DNA of 64,000 nt from Bordetella parapertussis (GTDB lineage: Bacteria; Pseudomonadota; Gammaproteobacteria; Burkholderiales; Burkholderiaceae_A): NCBI GenBank assembly GCA_945862985.1, contig CAMAZF010000003.1:39985-103984 (forward strand), given 5' to 3'. Each line of letters opens with the position of its first letter. The stretch's first letter is position 1. The translations under genes and the position numbers were made by a program. The notes below the pieces were generated by a model. It ran no database searches. It was not told the origin of the DNA and worked only from the letters and a program-made list of their open reading frames with translations. Shown one piece after another: positions 26,082 to 34,576 of this stretch.

Positions 26082-27068
26082 TTACTTCGGAAGCCCTGTG
26101 CCCAGCAGCTGGCGCATGAGCACCACGGCGCGGCCAGGCTCATTCTGCATGGGAAGCCCTGCGTTACTCCAGGCCACCATGGACTCCGGATAGAGCTTCG
26201 TGCCCGACTGACCCAACAGTTCCGACAGCACGAACCAGTTCGTTGCAGCCCAGTGACCTGTATTACAGAAGGAGATGTTGTCCTGAGTGCCGAGCAGCCC
26301 CTTGGCCTGCGCGATTCCGCGAATGGCATCGGGGGCCTTGAGCAGTCCGGTCTTGGGCTGGAACCACTCCTCAGAATCGAAATGGTTCGCACCGGGAAGC
26401 GTTCCCCAGCGAGCGGCGGCTGGGTGTCGCGTGTCGCCTTTGTAGAAATCCTCTGGCCGGGCATCGAGCAGCTTGGCACCCGCACCTGCACCCTGCGTAA
26501 GGGCCTTCACCTGATCAACAGTGACGATCTGGCTCTTATCGAATGCAACCGAAATGGGTTTCGCACTCAGTGCTGGCATCCCCGTCTCCAAGGGCTTTTT
26601 CGCTGAAACCCATGCCGTGTGACCACCATCGAGCAGCGCCAAGTCTTGGAAACCAGCGACCTTCAAGGTCCAGTAGACCCGAGCAGACGCACCGAAGTCG
26701 GTTCCTGTCTTGCCCTCACCCACCACCACGATCGGTCGGTCCTTACTCAGGCCTAAGGACGACAGGAACTCGCTGAACTCCTTCTCACCGGGGAGTTGCC
26801 CTGGGTTGTTCTTGGGGCCTCGAAACTTGCCGTAGGGCGCTGGCAGTGCGGTAGGCACGTGACCGGCTGCAAAGATTGGCGTCTTCTTGTCTTCGCTCAC
26901 CAGTGGACGAATGTCGATGACAGTCACCGACTTCTTTTCCACCAGGGCGGACAAGTCGTTCACCGAAATGACGGCATTCTGCAGAGTCTTCGCTGAGGCA
27001 GACACACTCATGGTGAGGCCGATCAGTGCCAGCCCTGCGAGCCGAATGGCTTTGGATGTCAATGTCAT
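26082..27068 (-). CDS. periplasmic sulfurtransferase (tandem rhodanese)
   Basis: Protein of 328 residues with a Sec signal peptide (cleavage near 26, SASA) and two rhodanese domains. The C-terminal domain has the catalytic Cys268 in FCNTGHWAA. The N-terminal domain lacks a cysteine at the equivalent VGEGKTGTD loop and is structural, as in other thiosulfate sulfurtransferases. It would transfer sulfane sulfur in the periplasm and heads the operon with the YeeE-type transporter. Confidence 0.88.
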   Translation of the reverse strand: MTLTSKAIRLAGLALIGLTMSVSASAKTLQNAVISVNDLSALVEKKSVTVIDIRPLVSEDKKTPIFAAGHVPTALPAPYGKFRGPKNNPGQLPGEKEFSEFLSSLGLSKDRPIVVVGEGKTGTDFGASARVYWTLKVAGFQDLALLDGGHTAWVSAKKPLETGMPALSAKPISVAFDKSQIVTVDQVKALTQGAGAGAKLLDARPEDFYKGDTRHPAAARWGTLPGANHFDSEEWFQPKTGLLKAPDAIRGIAQAKGLLGTQDNISFCNTGHWAATNWFVLSELLGQSGTKLYPESMVAWSNAGLPMQNEPGRAVVLMRQLLGTGLPK

Positions 27069-27075
27069 GATGAGA

Positions 27076-27090
27076 TTCTTTTCGAAAGAA
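27076..27090. promoter_or_regulatory. short inverted repeat upstream of the rhodanese gene
   Basis: TTCTTT-TCG-AAAGAA lies 7 bp upstream of the rhodanese ATG and overlaps its likely ribosome-binding region. It could be an operator or a chance dyad. Confidence 0.25.
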
Positions 27091-27154
27091 GGAATGGGCT
27101 AATCTTAGCCACTCTTCATAGAACCCACCCACATATTCTTATTCGGAAACGTCA

Positions 27155-27469
27155 ATGACCCGCGCCTACCTCATCAATCCTCAAGATCAAACTATCCAAG
27201 CGGTTCAACTCGAGCAAGGGCTGGAGACTATTCGGTCACTCATCGGGCAGAAGAGTGTGGATCGAGACGAGATCGGTCAAGAGGGAGATCACCTTTACTT
27301 CGATGAAGCCTGTTTCATTCGCGCGACGCCGGACTCTAAGCGATTTAAGCTGGATACGCTGCCACCCGTAGCCGGCTTTGGTGTGGTCGCAAGAACGCTG
27401 CCGGACGGCACATTCACGGACGCTTCGGTCACCCTTGATAGCCTACTCGGCCGAGTTCGGTTCAGCTAA
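27155..27469 (+). CDS. conserved hypothetical protein
   Basis: Protein of 104 residues, soluble, starting MTRAYLINPQDQTIQAV and containing a central HLYFDEACFIR strand; the layout recalls small DUF3846-like proteins, but I am not certain. It is divergent from the rhodanese operon and convergent with the acetyltransferase gene, with 9 bp between stops. Codon use matches neighbours. Confidence 0.6.
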   Translation: MTRAYLINPQDQTIQAVQLEQGLETIRSLIGQKSVDRDEIGQEGDHLYFDEACFIRATPDSKRFKLDTLPPVAGFGVVARTLPDGTFTDASVTLDSLLGRVRFS

Positions 27470-27478
27470 TCAACGCCA

Positions 27479-29965
27479 CTACAGCGTGTGGCTGGCCACC
27501 TTAAAGTCCGGGTCCTCCTCAAAGGACGAAATCGAGAACCCGAGCTTGTGCATCAGCCTGAGCATGGCCGTATTGTTTGCCAAGATCAGGCCATCAATCT
27601 CCCGAAGACCGCGGTCTTTCGCGACCTCCATGATGCTTTTCATCATCCTTGACCCAAGACCTTGTCCGGCATAAGCATCGTCCACCAAGAGTGAAAACTC
27701 ACAGCTGTAGCGGTCTGAGTTGGTGACGTAGCGAGAGACAGCAAGGATGCGATGAGCATCGTGGGCCACTGCAACAAGTGCCAGCTCACGCTCGTAATCG
27801 ATGAGCGCCAGACGAGCAAGCATGTGGGGCGATAGCTCGGTCATGGTTGAGGCGAAACGAAAATAGCGACTCTCTGGAGAGATGCGCTGAACCAACTGCT
27901 GAAGCATGTTGGCATCATCAGGATGCATGGGCCGCACCGTCACGGGCGCTCCATCTTTCATGAGCCATTCACGCACATAGCGAGACGGATATGGTGGAAT
28001 CGCCAAGTGCCCATACTCTCTCAGGCCTTCAGGCACCTTCTGCAGAATCACTCGGGCATCCACCGCGATGGCGCCATGAGAATCAACCAGAATGGGATTG
28101 ATATCAATCGCTTTAATCTGAGGGAGTACACACACCATCTCAGACACTCTCAGCAGGATGCGCTCGAGTGACTCCATATCCACGGAGTCCTCGCCTCTCC
28201 AACGCTTCAAGAGTGGAAAAATTCGAGACCTCTCCATCATTCGACGGGCAAGGAATCGGTTGAGCGGAGGAAGCTCCATAGACCGGTCCTGAATCAGCTC
28301 GATCATGGTTCCCCCAGCACCAAACGTCAGGATGGGACCCAATGTTTCATCGGTCACCAGCCCAACAAACACCTCTCGACTGATTGGGGAGCCCACCATT
28401 TTTTGAACCGTGACGCCATTGAGGTGGGCGCTTGGCCGCAGTCTTTGAACAGTCTCCATGAGGTGGGCAAAGGCATCTCGCACCCCTGCAGCATTCATCA
28501 CATTCAAGACCACTCCCTGTACATCCGATTTGTGGAGCACATCTGGCGAGTCAATTTTGAGGGCTACGGGGTATCCCATCTGGGCAGACGCCAGTATGGC
28601 CTCATGCGCTGAGCGGGCCAGAATGGCCTGCGTCACGGGCAGATGAAAGGCTGCGAGTAATGCCTTCGACTCGACCTCGGTTAAGGTGCACCTACCCTCT
28701 TCCCATGCACCTTCAATCATCATCTTCGCACCATTCAGATCTGGCTCAGCCAGCTCGGTGAGTGGTGCGGGGATCTGCTGCAGGAGCTGTTGGTTCTCAT
28801 AAAACGACGCAATGTTATGAAAGGACTCTACCGCCGCCTCAGGCGTTCGAAAGTTGGGTACCGCGGCCTGATCCAGGGCGTGACGTGCTGCGCGCACCGA
28901 CGCCTCTCCCATCCAACAGGCCAACACCGGCTTACCCATGCCGCCACTCAATCGCCCCACCACCTGTGCAATCGCAACAGCATCTGTCTGAGGCTGAGGC
29001 GTATACAGAACCAGAATACCGTCGATGTCAGCATGCGTAGAGAGCATCAGCAGCGCAGCCTCATAGTCGGTCGGCCCCGCCTTGAGCGAGAGATCAATGA
29101 ACTGTCCGAGGGTCAGATCGAGCTGAGCGATCCAATCTGCCGCCATGACACCGGGACCGCCGCCGTTCGTCACCACCGCAAGTCTCTTTCCGACCGGTCG
29201 ATACCTCACGGCCAAGCAGCGTACTGCAGAGAAGAGTTGCACGAAGGAGCGCACCCTTACGGCACCTGCCCGCCGAAGGGCTGCATCGAACACATCGTCA
29301 CGACCAACCATAGCCTGGCTATGCGTGAGTGCAGCCTGAGTTGCGTCCCCTCCCCGCCCCGCCTTGAGCACCACCACCGGCTTCTTGCTGGCCGCCGAAC
29401 GAAGTGTGCTCATGAACGAGCGGCCATCCTGAATGCCCTCCATGTAGACCACGATGCTCTGCGTCTGTCCATCTGAGGCGAGAAAATCTAGCGCGTCCGA
29501 CAGATCGATCATAGAATGCGGGCCGATCGAGATGACGGCAGAGAAACCGACTCCATGCTCAAGCGCCCAGTCCAGCACTGCAGCGCTCAATGATCCTGAT
29601 TGAGAGATGAAAGCCAGCGTGCCCGGAGCAGCCAGTGGTTCAAGTGATGAGGCATTCAACCCAAGGTGCGGTCGCTGAAAGCCAGCTGAATTGGGGCCCA
29701 GGAGCTTCAGGTTGTACTGAAGGGCCAAAGAGCGAATCGAGTGACTTTCTGCCCCATCCATGCCGCTTGCAAGGATGACTGCTGCGCGACACTGCATGCG
29801 ACCGGCTCGTTCGAGCGCCCGCTCAATCTGGCTTGGGTCCACGCGAATCAGGGCCAGGTCAGGTCTCACACCTGCACCTTCTAAGTGCTCAGACTCCCCT
29901 TCAGGGTCTGTGATGTGCACGATGCGCTCTGGGTTGAAGAGGCTGTGCAGGTAGTGCTTGTCCAT
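27479..29965 (-). CDS. Pat-type protein acetyltransferase: acyl-CoA synthetase (ADP-forming)-like region fused to GNAT
   Basis: Protein of 828 residues. In order: a shortened CoA-binding domain, a succinyl-CoA-synthetase-like ligase domain with His in ALTHSQAMVG, an ATP-grasp domain (about 420-650, EVESKALLAAF, GAGGTMIELIQDRS) and a C-terminal GNAT domain (about 680-820). This is the architecture of Pat/PatZ lysine acetyltransferases that silence acyl-CoA synthetases. The N-terminus lacks the usual glycine-rich nucleotide loop, making it about 60 residues shorter than relatives. It follows the deacetylase gene by 3 bp, so the two opposing enzymes are co-expressed. Confidence 0.83.
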   Translation of the reverse strand: MDKHYLHSLFNPERIVHITDPEGESEHLEGAGVRPDLALIRVDPSQIERALERAGRMQCRAAVILASGMDGAESHSIRSLALQYNLKLLGPNSAGFQRPHLGLNASSLEPLAAPGTLAFISQSGSLSAAVLDWALEHGVGFSAVISIGPHSMIDLSDALDFLASDGQTQSIVVYMEGIQDGRSFMSTLRSAASKKPVVVLKAGRGGDATQAALTHSQAMVGRDDVFDAALRRAGAVRVRSFVQLFSAVRCLAVRYRPVGKRLAVVTNGGGPGVMAADWIAQLDLTLGQFIDLSLKAGPTDYEAALLMLSTHADIDGILVLYTPQPQTDAVAIAQVVGRLSGGMGKPVLACWMGEASVRAARHALDQAAVPNFRTPEAAVESFHNIASFYENQQLLQQIPAPLTELAEPDLNGAKMMIEGAWEEGRCTLTEVESKALLAAFHLPVTQAILARSAHEAILASAQMGYPVALKIDSPDVLHKSDVQGVVLNVMNAAGVRDAFAHLMETVQRLRPSAHLNGVTVQKMVGSPISREVFVGLVTDETLGPILTFGAGGTMIELIQDRSMELPPLNRFLARRMMERSRIFPLLKRWRGEDSVDMESLERILLRVSEMVCVLPQIKAIDINPILVDSHGAIAVDARVILQKVPEGLREYGHLAIPPYPSRYVREWLMKDGAPVTVRPMHPDDANMLQQLVQRISPESRYFRFASTMTELSPHMLARLALIDYERELALVAVAHDAHRILAVSRYVTNSDRYSCEFSLLVDDAYAGQGLGSRMMKSIMEVAKDRGLREIDGLILANNTAMLRLMHKLGFSISSFEEDPDFKVASHTL

Positions 29966-29968
29966 AGG

Positions 29969-30892
29969 CTAGATGCCGATGAGCGCTCGCACGTGACTCG
30001 TTGCACTGCGTGCCAATGCGCTGAGGTTGTAGCCCCCTTCGAGACAGGAGACTACCCGACCTTTGGCATGCCGCTCGGCTACACCCATGATCTGATGCGT
30101 GACCCACTCGTAGTCTTTCTCTAGAAGGCCCAGGTTACCCATATCGTCTTCATAGTGCGCATCGAACCCAGCCGAGATAAAGATCAATTCAGGGCGAAAT
30201 GCATCAAGGGCTGGGATCCAGTGCGCGCCTACGGCCGCTTGGAACGCGTCTCCTCTAGATCGGCTTGGCAGACCAATATTGACCATATTGGGCCCCATAG
30301 GCTGGTCTCCATTAAAGGGATACAAACCCGTCTGAAAAGTGGAGCACATGAGCACTCTCAGATCATCATGAAAGATGTCCTCGCTCCCATTCCCATGGTG
30401 CACGTCAAAATCGATCAGTGCGACGCGACTCAGGCCTCTCGCGTCAAGTGCATGCCTCATCCCTACGGCTGCATTATTGAAGAAGCAGAACCCCATGGCC
30501 TCATCTCGCTTGGCGTGATGACCCGGTGGTCGAACATTGCAGAATGCGACTGGGTGCTGGCCATCGAGCACCAGATCAGTCGCCAATATGGCGGCGCCCG
30601 CCGCACGGAGTGCGGCCTGAAGCGTATGGGGGTTCATGGCGGTATCCGGATCCAGTTGGGCATAGCCCTGGCTGGGAGCGGCTGCCACCACTTGCTGGAC
30701 ATGGTGCATGGTGTGTGCCCGACCCACCTGATCCAGCGAAGCCAGGGGCGCCTCGTAAGGCGTGAGGTAATCCAATAGCCCCTTCGTGAGCAGCATGTCG
30801 TGGATGGCGCCCAAACGCTCAGGACACTCTGGGTGCCCCGAACCCATCTCATGCAGAGAGCAGTCGGTGTGCGTGATGTAGGCTCCAAGCAT
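29969..30892 (-). CDS. histone-deacetylase-family zinc deacetylase
   Basis: Zinc hydrolase of 307 residues related to AcuC, HDAH and acetylpolyamine amidohydrolases. PPGHHAKRDEAMGFCFFNN carries the His pair, DFDVHHGNG the zinc ligands Asp and His, and GFDAHYEDD the third ligand. The ATG at 30892 is preferred over longer in-frame starts because the domain begins YITHTDCSLHEMG. Its operon mate is a Pat-like acetyltransferase, so it probably removes acetyl groups from protein lysines. Confidence 0.87.
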   Translation of the reverse strand: MLGAYITHTDCSLHEMGSGHPECPERLGAIHDMLLTKGLLDYLTPYEAPLASLDQVGRAHTMHHVQQVVAAAPSQGYAQLDPDTAMNPHTLQAALRAAGAAILATDLVLDGQHPVAFCNVRPPGHHAKRDEAMGFCFFNNAAVGMRHALDARGLSRVALIDFDVHHGNGSEDIFHDDLRVLMCSTFQTGLYPFNGDQPMGPNMVNIGLPSRSRGDAFQAAVGAHWIPALDAFRPELIFISAGFDAHYEDDMGNLGLLEKDYEWVTHQIMGVAERHAKGRVVSCLEGGYNLSALARSATSHVRALIGI

Positions 30893-30984
30893 AAGGATCA
30901 ATCCCTCCCAAATTCGGCTCGATTCGTCCATCATATGCTCGACTCGACGCCACACATTGACCTCGCGCAGAGAACCCCTCACCC

Positions 30985-31356
30985 ATGAACACCCTCACGC
31001 TCACACCCGCACTGGCCATTGCGTTAACCATCGGTCTGCTCGCGCTTTCAAACCTCTTTATGACCTTTGCCTGGTATGGGCATCTGAAGAGCCTAGCCAC
31101 CGCTCCACTCTGGATCGCTGTCATGGTCAGCTGGGGAATCGCATTTTTTGAATACACCCTTCAAGTCCCGGCAAACCGGATCGGCTTCCAACACCTCAGC
31201 CTTGGACAGCTCAAGGTCATGCAAGAAGTGATGACGTTGTGCGTGTTTGTGCCCTTCTCGGTGCTGTACATGAACCAGCCCTTGAAGCTGGATTACCTGT
31301 GGGCCGGCTTGTGCTTGGTGGGTGCGGTGTTTTTCATTTTTCGGGGGGGCGCATGA
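30985..31356 (+). CDS. DMT-like DUF486 membrane protein
   Basis: Protein of 123 residues with four transmembrane helices and the FMTFAWYGHL and SWGIAFFEYTLQVPANRIG segments typical of the DUF486 family, a small relative of drug/metabolite transporters. Its stop overlaps the start of the KTSC gene (ATGA). Substrate unknown. Confidence 0.88.
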   Translation: MNTLTLTPALAIALTIGLLALSNLFMTFAWYGHLKSLATAPLWIAVMVSWGIAFFEYTLQVPANRIGFQHLSLGQLKVMQEVMTLCVFVPFSVLYMNQPLKLDYLWAGLCLVGAVFFIFRGGA

Positions 31357-31637
31357 TCGAGAAGACATTCTCCACAGGACGAATTCGCAAACTATCCTTC
31401 GACCCAAAGACCCGCCAACTGGAAATTGAGTGGCAGGACAGGCGAGTCAGAGCGTTTAAACCAGTCCCAGAGGAGATTGTGCGACGCCTCTCTCAGGCCA
31501 TGAATCCGGACACCTATTTCCAAGACCGCGTTGCCGAGGAGTACGCCGAGGTGCAGCCTAGACAGCGATCTGAGTCCTCGCAGTCAGTGAATGCTCTTAA
31601 CGACCTCTTTGGCTCTACGAAACCAGACCAGACCTAG
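31353..31637 (+). CDS. KTSC-domain protein
   Basis: Protein of 94 residues with the small KTSC fold: IRKLSFDPKTRQLEIEWQ, a central FKPVPEEIVRRL helix, and NPDTYFQDRV. In other proteins this domain occurs beside nucleic-acid enzymes, but its role is unclear. A hydrophilic, Ser/Gln-rich tail follows. It is coupled to DUF486 by ATGA, and its stop overlaps the stop of the convergent hydrolase. Confidence 0.7.
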   Translation: MIEKTFSTGRIRKLSFDPKTRQLEIEWQDRRVRAFKPVPEEIVRRLSQAMNPDTYFQDRVAEEYAEVQPRQRSESSQSVNALNDLFGSTKPDQT

Positions 31638-32632
31638 AACGCCACCTTTTCGGCTTCAAGATAAGCCAGACTGGTGTACTTGCCAATGTTCGACTCAAAG
31701 CCTGCCGTGCGAGCGGCCCGACTCGCCACTCGGGGGTCTTTCAGAACCAAGCCCTTGGCGGCGGACAGGTCTTGCCCATTTTCGACGGCCTTTACGCAGG
31801 TCTCCCATATTCCCGCCATGAGCTCACCGTAATCCTTCAACAGCCCTTTCCCTGGACGACCGTGGCCCGGCACCCAGAGCTGCTGACCCGCCGCTGCCTC
31901 GAGTGCTTTGTAGTACTTGAAGGTTCCGGGGTAGGAGCCATCGTCGATGTTGGCAATCCGATTCTCCATCGCGATGTCTCCGATATGCGTGACCCTGTCT
32001 TCGACCACCTCTACGCTGAGATCGCAGGGCGTGTGTGCGGTCCCGTAAAAGTGCATCTTGAGACGCGTGTCTCCAAAATCAAGTACTTGTCCGCTCTGGA
32101 CCTCGGTGTTCGGGGGAACAATCTTGGTTCCTAGAGTGGCCTGGTTGGTCCATCGTTCAATCAGACCGAGCCACAGCTTGCCCTCAAGTCCCTTGATGCG
32201 CTCAATGTTTTCAGCCAGCGAATAAATGGGCAACGTCGGGTTGGCGTTGGAATAGGCGTGATTCGCCAGCCAATGGTCGCCGTGATAGTGGGAGTTAAAC
32301 ACTGCAATCACGGGCTTGTCGGTGACGGTCTTGATCATCCTCAACACCATTTCACCGATCTGGAGGGATCCGCCAGAATCCAGAATGACGACGCCCTTCT
32401 TGGTGACCACGAAGGTGACATTGCACATCATGCCCTTGTTCTCTGGAGTGGGAAAACTGTCCGGAGAATAGATGAGCCAGACGCGCTCGCTGATGCGCTG
32501 GGGCTGAATGTCGGCCACCGGAGGGCCGCGTAAAAAGTCGTCGGCCTGCTGCGCCAAGGCTGCCATCTCTGGATGCGCGGCAACGGCTAAACCGCCTGCA
32601 GCCGCTCCAATCAAAAAGGTGCGTCGTTTCAT
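31634..32632 (-). CDS. periplasmic metallo-beta-lactamase-fold hydrolase
   Basis: Protein of 332 residues with a Tat-like signal (KRRTFL and a hydrophobic stretch ending ALAQ) and the binuclear metal motif His115-x-His117-x-Asp119-His120 (HYHGDHW). Later ligands are in GTAHTPCD, IGDIA and PGHGRPG. It resembles exported quinoprotein-relay or SoxH-like MBL proteins. A sulfur-oxidation or dehydrogenase accessory role is possible but not shown. It does not look like a true beta-lactamase. Confidence 0.8.
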   Translation of the reverse strand: MKRRTFLIGAAAGGLAVAAHPEMAALAQQADDFLRGPPVADIQPQRISERVWLIYSPDSFPTPENKGMMCNVTFVVTKKGVVILDSGGSLQIGEMVLRMIKTVTDKPVIAVFNSHYHGDHWLANHAYSNANPTLPIYSLAENIERIKGLEGKLWLGLIERWTNQATLGTKIVPPNTEVQSGQVLDFGDTRLKMHFYGTAHTPCDLSVEVVEDRVTHIGDIAMENRIANIDDGSYPGTFKYYKALEAAAGQQLWVPGHGRPGKGLLKDYGELMAGIWETCVKAVENGQDLSAAKGLVLKDPRVASRAARTAGFESNIGKYTSLAYLEAEKVAF

Positions 32633-32770
32633 GTTGTTCTCCCTGGACGTTATTTTACAAAAGCCCTAGAGATTTGAGGGGATGAAAGTGCCCCCCTTCC
32701 GATCTTGATGAACTCCGGCCCCTTGTTGCAGTCAGACACGATCCGTCGCCTTTCTCAGGAGTCCCAATTC

Positions 32771-33013
32771 GTGAAATGCCCCGTTTGTGTTGAGCCGCAC
32801 CTTGTGATCGCCGAGCGTCAAGGAATTGAAATCGACTACTGCCCAAGCTGCAGGGGTGTGTGGCTTGACCGCGGAGAGTTGGACAAGCTCATTGAGAAAT
32901 CGTCAGCAGTGACCGCCCCCGCACCACGCGCACCAGGATACGACCAGAGAGGCCAGGCACCCCAACAGTATTACAAGAAGCAAAAATCCTGGCTTCACGA
33001 GATCTTCGACTAA
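32771..33013 (+). CDS. zf-TFIIB domain protein
   Basis: Protein of 80 residues with two CxxC knuckles (KCPVC and YCPSC) followed by GVWLDRGELDKLIE, the defining pattern of the bacterial zf-TFIIB domain. The tail is Pro/Gln-rich and ends in KKQKSWLHEIFD. I chose the GTG at 32771 because AGGAG at 32757-32761 is well spaced and the first knuckle follows at once; an in-frame ATG at 32708 would add an atypical 21-residue extension. Confidence 0.8.
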   Translation: MKCPVCVEPHLVIAERQGIEIDYCPSCRGVWLDRGELDKLIEKSSAVTAPAPRAPGYDQRGQAPQQYYKKQKSWLHEIFD

Positions 33014-33016
33014 AGC

Positions 33017-34018
33017 GTGGACTCTCTCACCCAGGCGGCCCTTGGAGCAACAGTCTCCGTTGTCACGCTCCGGGGCCAAGCCCCCATTTGGAAATCCGCT
33101 CTCTGGGGAGCGGCGTTAGGCACCCTTCCCGACTTAGATGTCCTCCTGGACTACGGCGACCCCATTCAAAACATGACGGAGCATCGAGGCTTCAGTCATG
33201 CGCTCTTCTTTCACCTACTTGCCGCACCTATCCTTGCCCTTTTTGTCGGACGCACTCGACGTTGGGTCGTCGCCAACGCTCTCGTCTTGAGCACCCACGC
33301 CTTACTCGATGCCATGACCGTCTACGGCACCAAGCTATGGCTTCCATTTTCTTCAGAGGCTGTCGGTTTGGGTAGCGTGTTCATCATCGACCCGCTCTAC
33401 ACCCTTTGGCTGCTGCCATGGATGTTCGTCGCCCTGACAGGGCGAGGCATGAGAGCGCTCCAGTGGGCTCGCATTGGATTGATCATGAGTACGGTTTACT
33501 TGGTGTGGACCGTGGGTGCACAGACCTGGGTGACCAAAGCTGTATCCCAACACCTTCCCTCAGGCACTGAGAAGTTGCTCGTCACCCCCTCCGCATTCAA
33601 CACCATCCTCTGGCGTGTCGTTGCGATTTCAGGAGAGCACTACTACGAATCCTGGGTCTCCCTTTTGGAGCATGAACCAAAGCCCCTATGGTCTCAGATG
33701 GAGCGCGGCACCGACCTCTTGAGCGCCTCACAAGGCCTTGAGCCCATTAAAAGACTGACTGAATTTTCTGACGGCTTTGTCTCCATTCGGCGTGAGGAAG
33801 ACGCCCTCTTCATTCAGGACCTGCGTATGGGACAAGAGCCGAGCTACGTTTTTCAGTTCCGCATAGATCCCTCCGAACAGGCGGATCAGGCGTACAGGGT
33901 TTCAAGGGCTCCAGGAAACCGCCCGCCCATCCGAGAGGGAGTTCAATGGATTTACGAGCGGGCAACCCTTCAGACCCTATTGCCTTTTCATGCGTGGCTG
34001 ACGCAGCAAACCCACTGA
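33017..34018 (+). CDS. YdjM-like membrane-bound metal-dependent hydrolase
   Basis: Protein of 333 residues beginning M-D-S-L-T-Q-A-A-L-G-A, the usual start of the YdjM/DUF457 family. HRGFSHALFFH supplies the conserved histidines, and about four to five transmembrane helices follow, then a C-terminal soluble domain of some 130 residues. The start is a GTG, 3 bp after the zf-TFIIB gene. The family is induced by DNA damage in some bacteria, but no LexA box is visible here. Confidence 0.82.
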   Translation: MDSLTQAALGATVSVVTLRGQAPIWKSALWGAALGTLPDLDVLLDYGDPIQNMTEHRGFSHALFFHLLAAPILALFVGRTRRWVVANALVLSTHALLDAMTVYGTKLWLPFSSEAVGLGSVFIIDPLYTLWLLPWMFVALTGRGMRALQWARIGLIMSTVYLVWTVGAQTWVTKAVSQHLPSGTEKLLVTPSAFNTILWRVVAISGEHYYESWVSLLEHEPKPLWSQMERGTDLLSASQGLEPIKRLTEFSDGFVSIRREEDALFIQDLRMGQEPSYVFQFRIDPSEQADQAYRVSRAPGNRPPIREGVQWIYERATLQTLLPFHAWLTQQTH

Positions 34019-34098
34019 GCAAAGCAACTGTTATGGAACTGGCTCGCCTGGCCGATGGCACGCGCAAAGAAGTCCAGCGCTTCGAGCTCAGCGCCTGA
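33946..34098 (+). CDS. possible 50-residue ORF overlapping the end of the YdjM-like gene
   Basis: An ATG at 33946, with GGGAG just upstream, opens a 50-residue frame that starts inside the preceding gene and runs 80 bp beyond its stop with locally typical codons (ending RKEVQRFELSA). A GC hairpin follows at 34107-34126. It has no recognised domain. It could be a short coupled gene or a chance frame. Confidence 0.3.
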   Translation: MDLRAGNPSDPIAFSCVADAANPLSKATVMELARLADGTRKEVQRFELSA

Positions 34099-34106
34099 TT
34101 GCAGAA

Positions 34107-34126
34107 GGGGCGGGTGATCCCGCCCC
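34107..34126 (-). terminator. GC-rich hairpin, probable terminator for the leftward small gene
   Basis: GGGGCGGG (34107-34114) and CCCGCCCC (34119-34126) form a perfect 8-bp stem with a TGAT loop, 10 bp after the stop of the gene ending at 34136. The minus-strand sequence after it is only weakly T-rich (TTCT), so termination may be partial. Confidence 0.5.
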
Positions 34127-34135
34127 AAGTGCCGA

Positions 34136-34474
34136 TTACTCCTCGTCCTGCTCGAGGGTGATCTCGTTCCAGGTGTTATCTAGATCAAATGCCAGTTGAG
34201 GAGAGATGCGAATCAGCGACTCCTCTTCATCGTCTTCGGCCTCGGCGCTGGCCAAGAGACTGAGCATCAGAAGATCATCCACGGCAATCTCAACTGCCTC
34301 CACGCTGTGCGACTCCAAGTCTTGAACCAATTCTGAGAGCGTGATCCAGGCGCGTGTGCGCAAGTGCTCTTCCGCAAGGCGCTTGAGGACCGCCTTACCC
34401 ACTTCATTCAAGACAGAGAGGGACTGAACCCACTCCAGTGACATCTCAATCTGATCTTCGTATGTCGTGCTCAT
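34136..34474 (-). CDS. acidic hypothetical protein
   Basis: Soluble protein of 112 residues, helical and very acidic toward the C-terminus (AEAEDDEEES, ending LEQDEE). A middle segment (ITLSELVQDLESHSVEAVEIAVDDLLMLSLL) has the spacing of a small helix-turn-helix or helical bundle, but I recognise no family. A GGAG site upstream supports the ATG at 34474 over a longer frame. It is monocistronic, between the YdjM-type gene and a divergent phosphatase. Confidence 0.65.
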   Translation of the reverse strand: MSTTYEDQIEMSLEWVQSLSVLNEVGKAVLKRLAEEHLRTRAWITLSELVQDLESHSVEAVEIAVDDLLMLSLLASAEAEDDEEESLIRISPQLAFDLDNTWNEITLEQDEE

Positions 34475-34576
34475 GCGCGTTCTCCTATAGATGTGAATGA
34501 TGCTCTCGCGCACATTTGACAGCCGTGCAACAAAGCTGTGAATTCAGCGTGACAAGCGTGGTCCTACAATCCGAGT

